A DNA stretch of 64,000 nucleotides from Panulirus ornatus (Eukaryota > Arthropoda > Malacostraca > Decapoda > Palinuridae): assembly GCF_036320965.1 (NCBI RefSeq), contig NC_092225.1:32126443-32190442 (forward strand), given 5' to 3'. The notes beneath the pieces were generated by a model. It had not been told where the DNA came from, made no database searches, and worked only from the letters and a program-made list of their open reading frames with translations. Positions 34,610 through 44,500 of this stretch are shown here, one piece after another (position 1 is the first letter of the stretch; the number at the start of each line of letters is the position of its first letter). A program made the position numbers and the translations under genes.

Positions 34610-34919
34610 ACATGTTGGTAACCAGTTCCGTGTTAACATGCGACACTTGACTAACCTGTGTATAATCCTGGCTATATACGTATGTACAACCAGGACGCAA
34701 CGTGGTGGATATTACGCACAAACTGAAGTGTTTGTTTCATGTACAAGTGTTCACAAGTGGCTTATGAGTGGGTAACCCTGGGGTACAAGTTACCATGAGG
34801 GGGAGTGGGAGGGGAGGGTGTATGATGGAGGGGCGTCAGTGGGTGTGTGTGTGGGGGGAGGTTCACGTGACTCAGGATCAGCTGGATGTACGACACATCT
34901 GGGGCCACCACCCACCCCC
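34610..34919. other. Unique sequence
   Basis: Nothing recognised beyond G-rich and (GT)-rich words. Confidence 0.4.
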
Positions 34920-35052
34920 TCCCCCCTTCCCTCCAGCCTTCCCTCCCTCCTGCCCTCCAGCCTTCCCTCCCTCCTGCCCTCCAGCCTTCCCTCCCTCCTG
35001 CCCTCCAGCCTTCCCTCCCTCCTACCCTCTAGCCTTCCCTCCCTCCTGCCCT
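34920..35052. repeat. 24-bp pyrimidine minisatellite, about 5 copies
   Basis: Units CCCTCCAGCCTTCCCTCCCT plus CCTG. Confidence 0.93.
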
Positions 35053-35189
35053 CTTTCTTTTTTCATAATGGTTTGCCGTTTCCTGCGTTACCGAGGTAGC
35101 GCCAGGGACAGATGATCCAAGACCACTTCCGTTGGCACTGTCTGTAGCTGCCATGTGTAATGCACCGACACCACAGCTCCCTGTCTACA

Positions 35190-35221
35190 TGTATGTATGT
35201 ATGTATGTATGTATGTATGTT
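35190..35221. repeat. (ATGT)n microsatellite
   Basis: About eight GTAT units. The flanks 35053-35189 and 35222-35392 are unique. Confidence 0.93.
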
Positions 35222-35392
35222 AGTCACATTAATGAAGTAGTAACATTAAGTCAGGGCGGCTATGGTTAATGTTGATCTTCGTGTGAGAACAAGACGCGAG
35301 CAGGCTGCTCCTCCTCCTCCAGCTGCTCCTGTGGTAACCCTTCGTCAGTGGGCGACCCATAAATCAGGGTGACGGAGAGGCTTTAACATTGC

Positions 35393-36085
35393 GCCTGTAA
35401 TGTAGTGTGTGTGGCGCCTGTAATGTAGTGTGTGTGGCGCCTGTAATGTAGTGTGTGTGGCGCCTGTAATGTAGTGTGTGTGGCGCCTGTAATGTAGTGT
35501 GTGTGGCGCCTGTAATGTAGTGTGTGTGGCGCCTGTAATGTAGTGTGTGTGGCGCCTGTAATGTAGTGTGTGTGGCGCCTGTAATGTAGTGTGTGTGGCG
35601 CCTGTAATGTAGTGTGTGTGGCGCCTGTAATGTAGTGTGTGTGGCGCCTGTAATGTAGTGTGTGTGGCGCCTGTAATGTAGTGTGTGTGGCGCCTGTAAT
35701 GTAGTGTGTGTGGCGCCTGTAATGTAGTGTGTGTGGCGCCTGTAATGTAGTGTGTGTGGCGCCTGTAATGTAGTGTGTGTGGCGCCTGTAATGTAGTGTG
35801 TGTGGCGCCTGTAATGTAGTGTGTGTGGCGCCTGTAATGTAGTGTGTGTGGCGCCTGTAATGTAGTGTGTGTGGCGCCTGTAATGTAGTGTGTGTGGCGC
35901 CTGTAATGTAGTGTGTGTAGCGCCTGTAATGTAGTGTGTGTGGCGCCTGTAATGTAGTGTGTGTGGCGCCTGTAATGTAGTGTGTGTAGCGCCTGTAATG
36001 TAGTGTGTGTGGCGCCTGTAATGTAGTGTGTGTGGCGCCTGTAATGTAGTGTGTGTGGCGCCTGTAATGTAGTGTGTGTAGCGCC
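35393..36085. repeat. 23-bp minisatellite, about 30 copies
   Basis: Units GCGCCTGTAATGTAGTGTGT plus GTG; nearly perfect, with GTAGCG variants only in the last third. Each unit junction holds GGCGCC. Confidence 0.97.
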
Positions 36086-36365
36086 ATGACGCCACTAACC
36101 TCACCAGTAGTGGTTACAAACGGGCGTCGTTACTGGCCGCTATACAGACTAATTGCCGTTATTTACACTGGAACGTAAGGACGAAGACTATGTAAACATG
36201 TTTATAAAACAGATTCCAGTACTGAGTTGGCTGACATGGAGGGTTAGACCGAATGTTAGGAGAATGTTTGTTGTTTCGTATGTTTGTTATGCTGAGTGAG
36301 CGGGTGTGTCTGTGTGAGGAACCCTCATCCGTGTATGGCCACCACCACATCCTGCCACATACAGG
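36086..36365. other. Unique sequence
   Basis: Nothing recognised. Confidence 0.4.
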
Positions 36366-36473
36366 CACACCACACGAACCCTGGTGGTCTGCCGGGGTCA
36401 CACCACACGAACCCTGGTGGTCTGCCGGGGTCACACCACACGAACCCTGGTGGTCTGCTGGGGTCACACCACA
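36366..36473. repeat. 33-bp minisatellite, about 3 copies
   Basis: Units CACACCACACGAACCCTGGT and GGTCTGCCGGGGT. Confidence 0.92.
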
Positions 36474-36495
36474 GGCCAGACGGTCATACCCAGAG

Positions 36496-36598
36496 CTTGT
36501 ACCGTCGTGTTCAAGGATCGTACCTTCCTCCTCAAGCAACGTACCGTCGTGTTCAAGGATCGTACCTTCCTCCTCAAGCAACGCACCGTCGCGTTCAA
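36496..36598. repeat. 42-bp repeat of the GTCGTGTTCAAGG family
   Basis: Two copies of CGTACCGTCGTGTTCAAGGA joined to TCGTACCTTCCTCCTCAAGC, plus a partial third. Second locus of the motif family seen at 28.4 kb. Confidence 0.88.
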
Positions 36599-36624
36599 AA
36601 TCTTAATTCAGTCATGAGTCAAGG

Positions 36625-36868
36625 TTTCACATTATGACAATATTATCCCTGGGGATCGGGAAGAAAGAATACTTCCCACGTATTCCCTGCGTGTCTTACA
36701 AGGCGACTAAAAGGGGAGGGAGCGGGGGGCTGGAAATCCCCCCTCTCATATTTTAGATCTTCCAAAAGAAGGAACAGAGAAGGGAGCCAAGTGAGGATAT
36801 TCCCTCTAAGGCTCGACCCTCTGTTCTTAACGCTACCTCGTTAACGTGGGAAATGGCGAATAGTATGA

Positions 36869-36872
<4 letters not shown>
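36625..36872 (+). mobile_element. Interspersed retroelement fragment with LINE-like 3' motif
   Basis: Repeat-free 250-bp block ending AACGCTACCTCGTTAACGTG, GGAAATGGCGAATAG, then directly (AT)n. The ending is a diverged form of the LINE 3' motif GCTACCTCGCAAACGCGGGA. Its upstream part (for example AATACTTCCCACGTATTCCC) does not match the LINE copies here, so it is probably a different or non-autonomous element sharing the tail. Confidence 0.5.
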
Positions 36873-36946
<74 letters not shown>

Positions 36947-36961
36947 TGTGTGTGTGTGTGG
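36873..36961. repeat. (AT)n then (GT)n microsatellite
   Basis: About 72 bp AT followed by 16 bp GT. Confidence 0.97.
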
Positions 36962-37411
36962 ATGCAGTACTCAGAAGTAGCGGATGATTAGCGAGCGGGT
37001 CGCAGATGTGACATCAACTTGCACCAAAATATGCAAAATTGCGTATTAGCAAAAGTTTTGTAAACAACAATCAAGTATAAGTTCCCTCACCATGATGTGT
37101 GAGGCGAGGAAGTGTTTACATGACGTCTCACACCACAGACGTGGGGGAAGACTGACACACAAACAGTAAACAAGGACTAGTATTGCAACCGGCCAACGTT
37201 CACAACAGATACAACAAACAAGACGTTCTGTCACACTTAGACTGCCATTATCCTGCCCCCACACTCTCCCCAGACCGGCCAAACCCAGAAATCAGGTAAA
37301 AATTTATATTCCATTCGTCCGTTTCTATGAAATATCCGGGTAAGCATTTTTTTCTCTATATTACATTGTGTTCCTTCATACATATATCCCTGCTCGGTGA
37401 TGTATGAGAGG
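36962..37411. other. Unique sequence
   Basis: Nothing recognised. Confidence 0.4.
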
Positions 37412-37765
37412 GAGTGGTGGGTAGGGAGGAGCCTTGTGCTGTACTGTCCTGTCTCCATCTATAGTGGTGGGTGGGGAGGAGCCTTCTGCTGTACTGTCCT
37501 GTCTCCATCTATAGTGGTGGGTGGGGAGGAGCCTTCTGCTGTACTGTCCTGTCTCCATCTATAGTGGTGGGTGGGGAGGAGCCTTCTGCTGTACTGTCCT
37601 GTCTCCATCTATAGTGGTGGGTGGGGAGGAGCCTTCTGCTGTACTGTCCTGTCTCCATCTATAGTGGTGGGTGGGGAGGAGCCTTCTGCTGTACTGTCCT
37701 GTCTCCATCTATAGTGGTGGGTGGGGAGGAGCCTTCTGCTGTAATGTCTTATCTCCATCTATAAA
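37412..37765. repeat. 50-bp minisatellite, 7 copies
   Basis: Units GTGGTGGGTGGGGAGGAGCC, CTGCTGTACTGTCCTGTCTC and CATCTATA. The outermost copies are diverged. Confidence 0.96.
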
Positions 37766-38013
37766 GGTGGGAAGGAAGGATTCTTCTTGCTATATATATA
37801 CTGATTAGGAAATGAAGTTATCATAACTGTCTATCTTCCCTATGTAATGCCACACACACACACCTACCTCCTGTGTCTCGCATGTTTGTTGTGTTCGTTT
37901 CTATGGCAACGATTAAACTTATTAAAAAGCATCATTACCAACAACTGCGATCCTGAGCCACTGTGTTGTCTCTATACTCCTCCAGTTCCAAGTTGCAGAT
38001 TTTGATACTTATG

Positions 38014-38016
<3 letters not shown>
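37766..38016. other. Unique AT-rich DNA
   Basis: Nothing recognised. Confidence 0.4.

Positions 38017-38088
<72 letters not shown>
38017..38088. repeat. (AT)n microsatellite
   Basis: About 72 bp of AT adjoining the 3' end of the Penelope-like relic. Confidence 0.98.
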
Positions 38089-38090
<2 letters not shown>

Positions 38091-38790
38091 TGAAGTCATA
38101 TTTCAGTAGTTCATACAATTTCATTTAACATATTTTTCTATACATGTGGCACGACATGTTTCGTGGAGACAATCCACCTCATCTTCAGGTACCAGTACTT
38201 AACAAAGTTATTCAAATCCCAACATCACACTTGAGTCCCGCCGTCCAGCACCTATGTATACAGACCCACCTCCGTACGTACGCTCAGTCTGGCAGTAACC
38301 GGTGAAAATGTACAATTATCAAATTAGAGTTCTTAATATTAGCAATTAAGACATTTAATGACGTTACGGGTGGCATAATCAGCAGAAGGGTATAAGACAA
38401 CTGGAGTCTTACAGGATGATCGCTTTCATGACGATGTTTAGCGATCGCATTTTTGTGGTCATCCCTGCGTACTGAGTGACAGTGTCAATATCATCTTTCA
38501 GTTACAGTTTTTCTCGTCTGGCCAGTGTACAACATATTTACATGCCTTACATTTGACGGCGTAAACACTTCCAATTGTTGGATGATTTGGCCTATTTCTG
38601 ATTAAGGTCTTACTGATGGTGTTATTGTGCCGTAAAGCAATATTACAAGCCATGTTTATTAGAACATGTCTTAAATTAGCTAAGTTGGTAGAACATGGCA
38701 ACGCTAAACATTTACTTATTTGTCACATTTTTGTTATAAGAAACATAACATGTCTTCCTAGCTTTCCAGTAAGCTTTCATCACATACACT
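38089..38790 (-). mobile_element. Penelope-like retroelement relic (GIY-YIG end)
   Basis: Minus-strand frames encode, in order, HNNTISKTLIRNRPNHPTIG, SVYAVKCKACK, then after a one-base frame change LYTGQTRKTVTER, then RRDDHKNAIAKHRHESDHP. This is the order seen in the C-terminal GIY-YIG endonuclease of Penelope-like elements (GxVYxxxC..C...YxGQT...H..A...H). The downstream CCTGAAGATGAGG and CGAAACATGTCGTGCC words match typical 3' regions. Stops and the frameshift show it is dead. It ends at (AT)n on its 3' side; the reverse transcriptase part is absent. Confidence 0.72.
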
Positions 38791-38843
38791 TCTTATGTTG
38801 CTTTCCAGTACAATAAGACAACATACACGACGCTCAAGTTAGC

Positions 38844-38912
38844 GTCATCCAGCACCTCCCACCTACGTCATCCAGCACCTCCCACCTACGTCATCCAGCA
38901 CCTCCCACTTGT
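38844..38912. repeat. 23-bp repeat, 3 copies
   Basis: CACCTCCCACCTACGTCATC plus CAG. Confidence 0.9.
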
Positions 38913-38934
38913 TCATGAGGAGCAGTGTCGGTGG

Positions 38935-39135
38935 AAACTGATCTTTTGAACAGAACATAACACAAGTCATAACAACTGAACAAAAAATGAACGCAGGATA
39001 CAACACTTGGTGAGAACATGAGCATAATCGCCACATTTGAGCAGAACATGAACACAAGTCAAAACACTTGAACAAAACATGAACACAAGTCAAAACACTT
39101 GAACAAAATATGAACACAAGTCGTAACACTCGTCT
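38935..39135. repeat. Degenerate GAACA-rich repeat
   Basis: GAACAAAACATGAACACAAG with TCAAAACACTT recurs four to five times, more diverged toward 38935. Confidence 0.75.
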
Positions 39136-39265
39136 GACTATGTGATCCAGATCTTGTTCAACTTTGTTCTTCATTCCTTGAGCTGGACGCTACGACCTGG
39201 AGATATGGAATGACCTTTGACCTGTTCCTCAAGTGTTAGGTCAAACTAGAGTACGACAGTCAAAC

Positions 39266-39310
39266 TGAGCACGACGGTACGACCCAACAAGGGTCGTACC
39301 GTCGTGCTCA
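39266..39310. repeat. Perfect 20-bp inverted repeat, 5-nt loop
   Basis: Arm TGAGCACGACGGTACGACCC, spacer AACAA, then the exact reverse complement. The arms are the GTCGTG(T/C)TCA motif family, here in head-to-head orientation. Confidence 0.93.
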
Positions 39311-39367
39311 GTGGTCGTGCCAACATCTGGAAGGGTCGTACCATGGTGGTGTGGAGGGTCATCCAGC

Positions 39368-39645
39368 GTTATGTACATATAAGTACACAAGTTATGTACA
39401 TATACGTACATAAGTTATGTACATACAAGTACACAAGCTATGTAAATACAGTACATACGTTATATACATATAAGTACATAAGTTATGTACATATAAGTAC
39501 ACAAGCTATGTAAATACAGTACATACGTTATATACATATAAGTACTTAAGTTATGTACATATAAGTACACAAGTTGTCTACATATAAGTACATAAGTTAT
39601 GTACATATAAGTACACAAGTTGTCTACATATAAGTACATAAGTTA
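39368..39645. repeat. 22-24-bp repeat with TATGTACATA palindromes, about 12 copies
   Basis: Units AAGTTATGTACATATAAGTA plus CACA or CATA. GTAC-centred palindromes in every unit give hairpin potential. Confidence 0.93.
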
Positions 39646-40555
39646 TAGTAAAACTGGCGACTCTCCTCACGTCTGCTGTAGGGTCGGTGTGTCCTTGAAA
39701 ATGTTCATAACTTTGGATGGTACTTAAAGTTTACAGGATTTTGCAGATCTTAGCAATCGTGTTCTTTTTTCCCACACATTTCGTTCAAGATTGTCTGCCT
39801 TACTGTAAACTAACTTTATATCTTCATATTTAGTAGATGTTTACATATTCATTGATGCAAAGATATTCTGTTGGTGTCTACCGCAAATATTTGTATGATA
39901 TTTTACATGAGGATAAAGACTGTGGCCAAGTGTCGACACATGGTGTGTACCGCAGCTCTGGCTGGCATCCCCTGCTGACCCCAGGATGCGTCCCTGTATG
40001 TATGTATGTATGTATGTATTTATCTATGCAGGAGAAGTATGGCCTTTCCTCACTAACCATCCTGTATGGTCAGGTTCACTGCTCCAACACGCGCCTCTCA
40101 TGACTGACTGACTGACTGACTCCCATCTTCATCCCTACAGCTTAAGTCTATCGCTCAAGTCAGTAGTCACTCTGACCTACGTATACCCAACCCTCACCTC
40201 CAGCCACCTCCTCCACATGTATGTATTGTCCAATACTAACCATACAGGGGCACCTCTCCAACCCCGCTCCTGCTATGGGCTTGAAGGATGCAACACAGAA
40301 GCGCACAGACCAATGATGTATCAGGATAACAAGGATGGTTAAGAACTCTACTAACCCGGGGTCTATACACAACAACATACAATTTTCACTCTCTTCATTT
40401 TCATAAAGATATTCATGACCACCTCCCAATTTTCACCTCCCCCACCCCAAACCCCCAACCCTAAAAAAAATGTGGGGAGGGGAACCCTCGAAGCTGAGGA
40501 AAGAAGGGCATGGACACGAGACAGAAAACAGGATGAGGTAACACACGAGGGCAGA
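39646..40555. other. Mostly unique DNA
   Basis: Short (GTAT)n at 39994-40022 and (GACT)n at 40102-40122. If the 40.6 kb signal-peptide exon is real, this lies in its first intron or beyond. No second exon was identified. Confidence 0.4.
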
Positions 40556-40560
40556 CTTAC

Positions 40561-40651
40561 CTTTACCGTGAGCTGTGTTGTGTTGGCTGAGGGACAGGAC
40601 CAGGCTCACCACAGCCAACCACTTCTCCCGACCCGCCATCATTATCATCAT
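40561..40651 (-). CDS. First coding exon of a secreted or membrane protein (partial)
   Basis: The exon encodes a signal peptide, implying entry to the secretory pathway; the mature protein is unknown. The minus-strand frame opens MMIMMAGREK with a hydrophobic core WLAVVSLVLSLS, then QHNTAHGK: a basic n-region, an h-region of about 11 residues and a polar c-region. The fifth Met (40639) has the best initiation context (G at +4). The exon stops at GGTAAAG|GTAAGT, a near-perfect donor at 40560/40561, after 30 codons plus one base (phase 1). Phase 1 introns just after signal peptides are common in animal extracellular proteins. Past the donor the frame soon becomes low-quality. Later exons, at lower coordinates, were not found. 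Confidence 0.6.
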
Positions 40652-40839
40652 CGTCTCCTCACAACCATCAACGTCTCTCTCTTTATTATTCGTTATCTGA
40701 TCCTTCGATAATTCGTCACAAACGTGGGCACAAATATCCCACTACTTTATTTTATCTTTTAATAAACGAATAAAAAATCACAGTTGCAGTTTTCCAGTGT
40801 TGTCTTAGAACGTGGAACCAAAGCCAAGCATCGTGTTAA

Positions 40840-40873
40840 GCCTGGCACACACACACACAAACACACACACACA
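40840..40873. repeat. (CA)n microsatellite
   Basis: Short imperfect CA tract between the signal-peptide exon and the unique GC-rich block. Confidence 0.9.
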
Positions 40874-40983
40874 GGAACAACACAGAGGTTCGGGAGGCGA
40901 GAGTAAGCCAAGTCGTCAGGGTCTGCTGGTCTGGGGGGCACCAGCGAGTTAACACGGGTGCCGGGGCGTGGCGGTGGACCTCA

Positions 40984-41502
40984 ATGGCACTATTAGCTCC
41001 CCACACTGCCTCAGAAAGAGGCTTACTGCTATTGACAAACTCCCTTTTATTCGTGGGGAGACGTGTTCCACGGCCAGGCACACCAGATCTCCTTACGGTC
41101 CGCCTCTATACAAGTCTCCCTCAGTCTCTCCCATCGATCAGCGGGCGCCCGAGCACAGATTTGGTAGTCGAACTCCCACGGGACGCAGCGGCTGACTCCG
41201 TCGTCGTCGTCAGAGTGGGATGTGGTCGACTACCTGGCCTCCGACTCCTGTCTACAGTCAGAGTGATGGATGGTGGGCATCGGGAGGTACCCCATCCAAG
41301 CACCTTGGCCGGGGATCGTGATGTGTCCTGCCTCAGAGCGGGGCTCGGTGACGCTGCCATAGAGAGTCTGACGAAGATAAGACGTGGCGATCCATCCGTG
41401 GAGAGAGGAGGGGCGGCGTCACTCTCTGAAAAGAAACGGAAATTATGTGTGGGTCGAGTGTGTCCAGACGAGATGATCGAGTCACAAGGAATAATTTCAT
41501 GA
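40984..41502 (+). CDS. Long open frame in unique GC-rich DNA, uncertain
   Basis: About 172 codons without a stop in repeat-free DNA; no domain recognised. The frame includes TDLVVELPRDAAADSVVVV and DAAIESLTKIRRGDP, ending SQGIIS. It has no good ATG at the start. Competing frames are also open, including a GC3-rich plus frame at about 41175-41265 encoding SSSSEWDVVDYLASDSCLQS before a stop, and a minus frame at 41121-41651. At most one can be real. It may instead be the 5' flank or promoter of the minus-strand signal-peptide gene. Confidence 0.25.
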   Translation: MALLAPHTASERGLLLLTNSLLFVGRRVPRPGTPDLLTVRLYTSLPQSLPSISGRPSTDLVVELPRDAAADSVVVVRVGCGRLPGLRLLSTVRVMDGGHREVPHPSTLAGDRDVSCLRAGLGDAAIESLTKIRRGDPSVERGGAASLSEKKRKLCVGRVCPDEMIESQGIIS

Positions 41503-42323
41503 CACAAACCCTTCTTATACCCAAAACCTGAGCGACGCGAGACTGATACACAACTGGCGAAGACCAGACAGCACTGTCTCCCGGGACAAGCAGTCCAGAT
41601 CATCACCTGCAACCATTGTACAACTAAGACTGGCACTAACACAATCATCAATTCACATGTCGACGCTAATGTGATGCATTAAGGACCAGCGATAACAACT
41701 GAGTAAAACCTGTATGTCACAATGGGACATCCAGTAACCACTACCTCTCCACACTAGCAAGAAAGGAACAATAAGCTTGGTTGAGGTAGTGTGTGTGTGT
41801 GTGTGTGTCAACCTCTCATTCTTCTTCCATATTGCTATCCTCTCTTGATCACTACATTCCCTCCAACCCTCCAACCCGTCCCTCCCAGATCTCTTTCCCC
41901 TCATAACGTCGTCCCTCACACAAGAATCAACATATTAATAGCTTTATCTCTCGCCTCCTGCACGTGCCACAGGAAGGTGTTCAACGTCTCAGTTTGTATC
42001 GTGAGGTTCAACAGAGGGAAGTGCTGACGTGTGTGTGTCATGGTGGCGTACCTTCCAGACTGCAACACAATATTATGATATTTTATTACACTTGGTAAAC
42101 TTCTGCAAACAATACCAGACAGTCTTCTATGTACGGTCGTTGCAGTGACTTTCATCCACAATAATTGACATAAATGTTATAATCTGGGTAAATAATCATC
42201 ATCAAAACCAACTGATCATAATAAGAACAATCATAACATGTGACGAATAAGTGGCGAAGACTTACAACAACAACAACAACAATGTCTGATTTATATATCA
42301 CATGGCTTTCTCACCAGCTACCA

Positions 42324-42325
<2 letters not shown>
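41503..42325. other. Unique sequence
   Basis: Contains (GT)n at 41790-41808 and (CAA)n at 42267-42283. No gene recognised. Confidence 0.4.

Positions 42326-42370
<45 letters not shown>
42326..42370. repeat. (GT)n microsatellite
   Basis: About 45 bp of GT. Confidence 0.98.
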
Positions 42371-42371
<1 letters not shown>

Positions 42372-42502
42372 TGTTCGTGGGCTGGACGTGCATCGTCAAG
42401 TGGCTTCACCGTGATTGAGGAGTCACCCTCGACGAAGGTGTATCATCATCAGTGGCCGGGAGGAGGACAGTCTCGAGGACGACCTGGCTCCAAAGTCTTC
42501 GA

Positions 42503-42580
42503 CGATCAACCACTGATGATCCACTGGACGTCCTGTCCTTACGATCAACCACTGATGATCCACTGGACGTCCTGTCCTCA
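42503..42580. repeat. 39-bp direct duplication
   Basis: CGATCAACCACTGATGATCC and ACTGGACGTCCTGTCCT each occur twice. Confidence 0.9.
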
Positions 42581-43104
42581 GGGGGTGCCAAAGGCCGATA
42601 GAGTGGCATTGCAGCATCCAAAAATAATGAGAGAAATTGAAGTTTTAATTTAAATCCCGTTTGGCGGCGCCAAAGGCTATGAGGGTAGGAGGAGGGAGCA
42701 CACACACACTGAGGAGGTCTTCCATGTTGACATCTTAACTGGTTGTCATGTTCATCATCATTGTTCCTCTGCCAACATACTGGGTCACCACAAGTCAGGA
42801 TCATAATGATCCATCCTAGCATGTGGCCTCTCCTGGGCCACCCAGCATGGCAGGCGGTGTGGCCTAACCTGGCTCACCGATGTTGTCTCTCTCCCCAGCT
42901 GAGGCTGGAGCCCTGGGTCCTGTGGCCTCGTCATGTGGCCCAGGTGGGGTCAGGACCCTTCACACGACCCCAGGCATACCAGCAGGTCGAGGCACGGCAG
43001 CGCCACGCTCTCTGTAATGCCTCTATAACTAGAACATGTTTTGTTGTTGTTGTTATTGTTGTTGTTCACACATGATCAGTCTGAAGAACATCACCTCTGC
43101 ACAC

Positions 43105-43195
43105 ACGAGGATCGAACCCGGGACCTAAACTGTCTCCAGCAGACCTGCTCGCCCGCCATTCTCGGTGGCCCGGGTTCCATTCTCAAACCCACAGA
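43105..43195 (-). mobile_element. tRNA-like SINE head
   Basis: On the minus strand a box A-like word TGGCGGGCGAGCAGG lies about 35 bp before a box B-like CCCGGGTTCGATCC. The T-arm is only partly paired and there is no closed acceptor stem, so this is a tRNA-derived repeat, not a tRNA gene. Confidence 0.4.
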
Positions 43196-43205
43196 AGGGG
43201 ATATA

Positions 43206-43206
43206 T

Positions 43207-43267
<61 letters not shown>
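43206..43267. repeat. (CA)n(AT)n microsatellite
   Basis: About 17 bp CA then 45 bp AT, next to the SINE-like head. Confidence 0.97.
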
Positions 43268-43269
<2 letters not shown>

Positions 43270-43366
43270 TAAATTGGGGAAATTTTGAGTTAATTGTTAT
43301 ACAGATGTAAGGTACAACCGATTATACTGAATACACGAGAGAGAACACTGAAGTAATAAGAACAAA

Positions 43367-43403
43367 ATAATAATAATGATAATAATAATAATAATAATAA
43401 CAA
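43367..43403. repeat. (AAT)n microsatellite
   Basis: Imperfect AAT/AAC triplets. Confidence 0.9.
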
Positions 43404-43522
43404 TAATGATATAAATTAATGGTTTATCAAATACAGTGGAGCCAAGGTTGAAAATATGTACAGACTGTACAGACCACAGTAAGACAAATGGGGTGTGTCA
43501 GTGCTGGGGCGTCCCACACACT

Positions 43523-43557
43523 ACATACATACATACATACATACATACATACATACT
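43523..43557. repeat. (CATA)n microsatellite
   Basis: About eight ACAT units. Confidence 0.95.
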
Positions 43558-43739
43558 TACATACAGGACGTAAACACAGGGGGACTCAGTTATTGAACAC
43601 TGATGGACACTTGTATTAATGAACATAACAGAACACCAGCCCCCGTAAGCAAACAGTAAACACAAACTCTTCATTGTAAACACCTGAACTATTATAATAA
43701 TCATTTGAAAACGGAGAATATTGAACCCTCATTCAGGAT

Positions 43740-44380
43740 GTGAACGATGAACAAATGAAATTCAGGCATCAATTTTGTTATTCATGAACATTATATTACG
43801 AATTTTGATTCTTGTTCATAACAGAATGAAGAAGAAAGAAAAAGATCAGGCTGTAGAATGTTCATCTTGAAGATGAACATGTTGTACAGCATAACACTCA
43901 CCACCAACTTCTAAATCAACAGCAGTGAAAATGTATGAGTATCTTTTGCAATGAAAAATTATTTCAGTTACATAAGCAAGAACAGTGAACATTGTAGGCT
44001 GTTCTTTGTTCATATTGAGTGAATAATGATCAGTTCTCAGGTAGAACAGTGAACTATTAAACTGACATGGTTTGTACCTAACAAGTGAAGCTACAATAAC
44101 AAATTTATTAAAGAAACTGAACAGAGAAAATACTATGAATGAATAGTGAACAATGAACAACTTTTTTATCTGAACACTGAGGAATGAACACGAAAACCAG
44201 TGATAACCACAGAACAGTGAACACAGAACACCAGCGGCAGGAGAACAGTGAACAGTGAACACCAGCGGCAGGAGAACAGTGAACAGTGAACACCAGCGGC
44301 AGGAGAACAGTGAACACCAGCGGCAGGAGAACAGTGAACACCAGCGGCAAGAGAAGTGAACAGTGAACACCAGCGGCAGG
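43740..44380. repeat. Graded GAACAGTGAAC repeat
   Basis: From about 43740 diverged GAACA.TGAAC words are scattered in AT-rich DNA. From 44217 to 44380 they tighten into clean units GAACAGTGAACACCAGCGGC plus AGGA. Looks like an old array with a recently amplified edge. Confidence 0.7.
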
Positions 44381-44407
44381 CCAAGCGGACGCGGTGCGCC
44401 GGCGAGC

Positions 44408-44444
44408 GTCGGGCGGGCGGGCGGGCGGGCGCTGGTGACGGTGG

Positions 44445-44499
<55 letters not shown>
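44408..44499. repeat. (GGGC)n followed by (GT)n
   Basis: Five tandem GGGC units at 44410-44431 (G-quadruplex candidate), then about 50 bp of GT. Confidence 0.95.

Positions 44500-44500
<1 letters not shown>

Noticed and set aside
43105..43195. Genuine tRNA gene
   Set aside because: Box A- and B-like words are present but the acceptor and T stems do not pair fully, and microsatellites adjoin it. A SINE head fits better.
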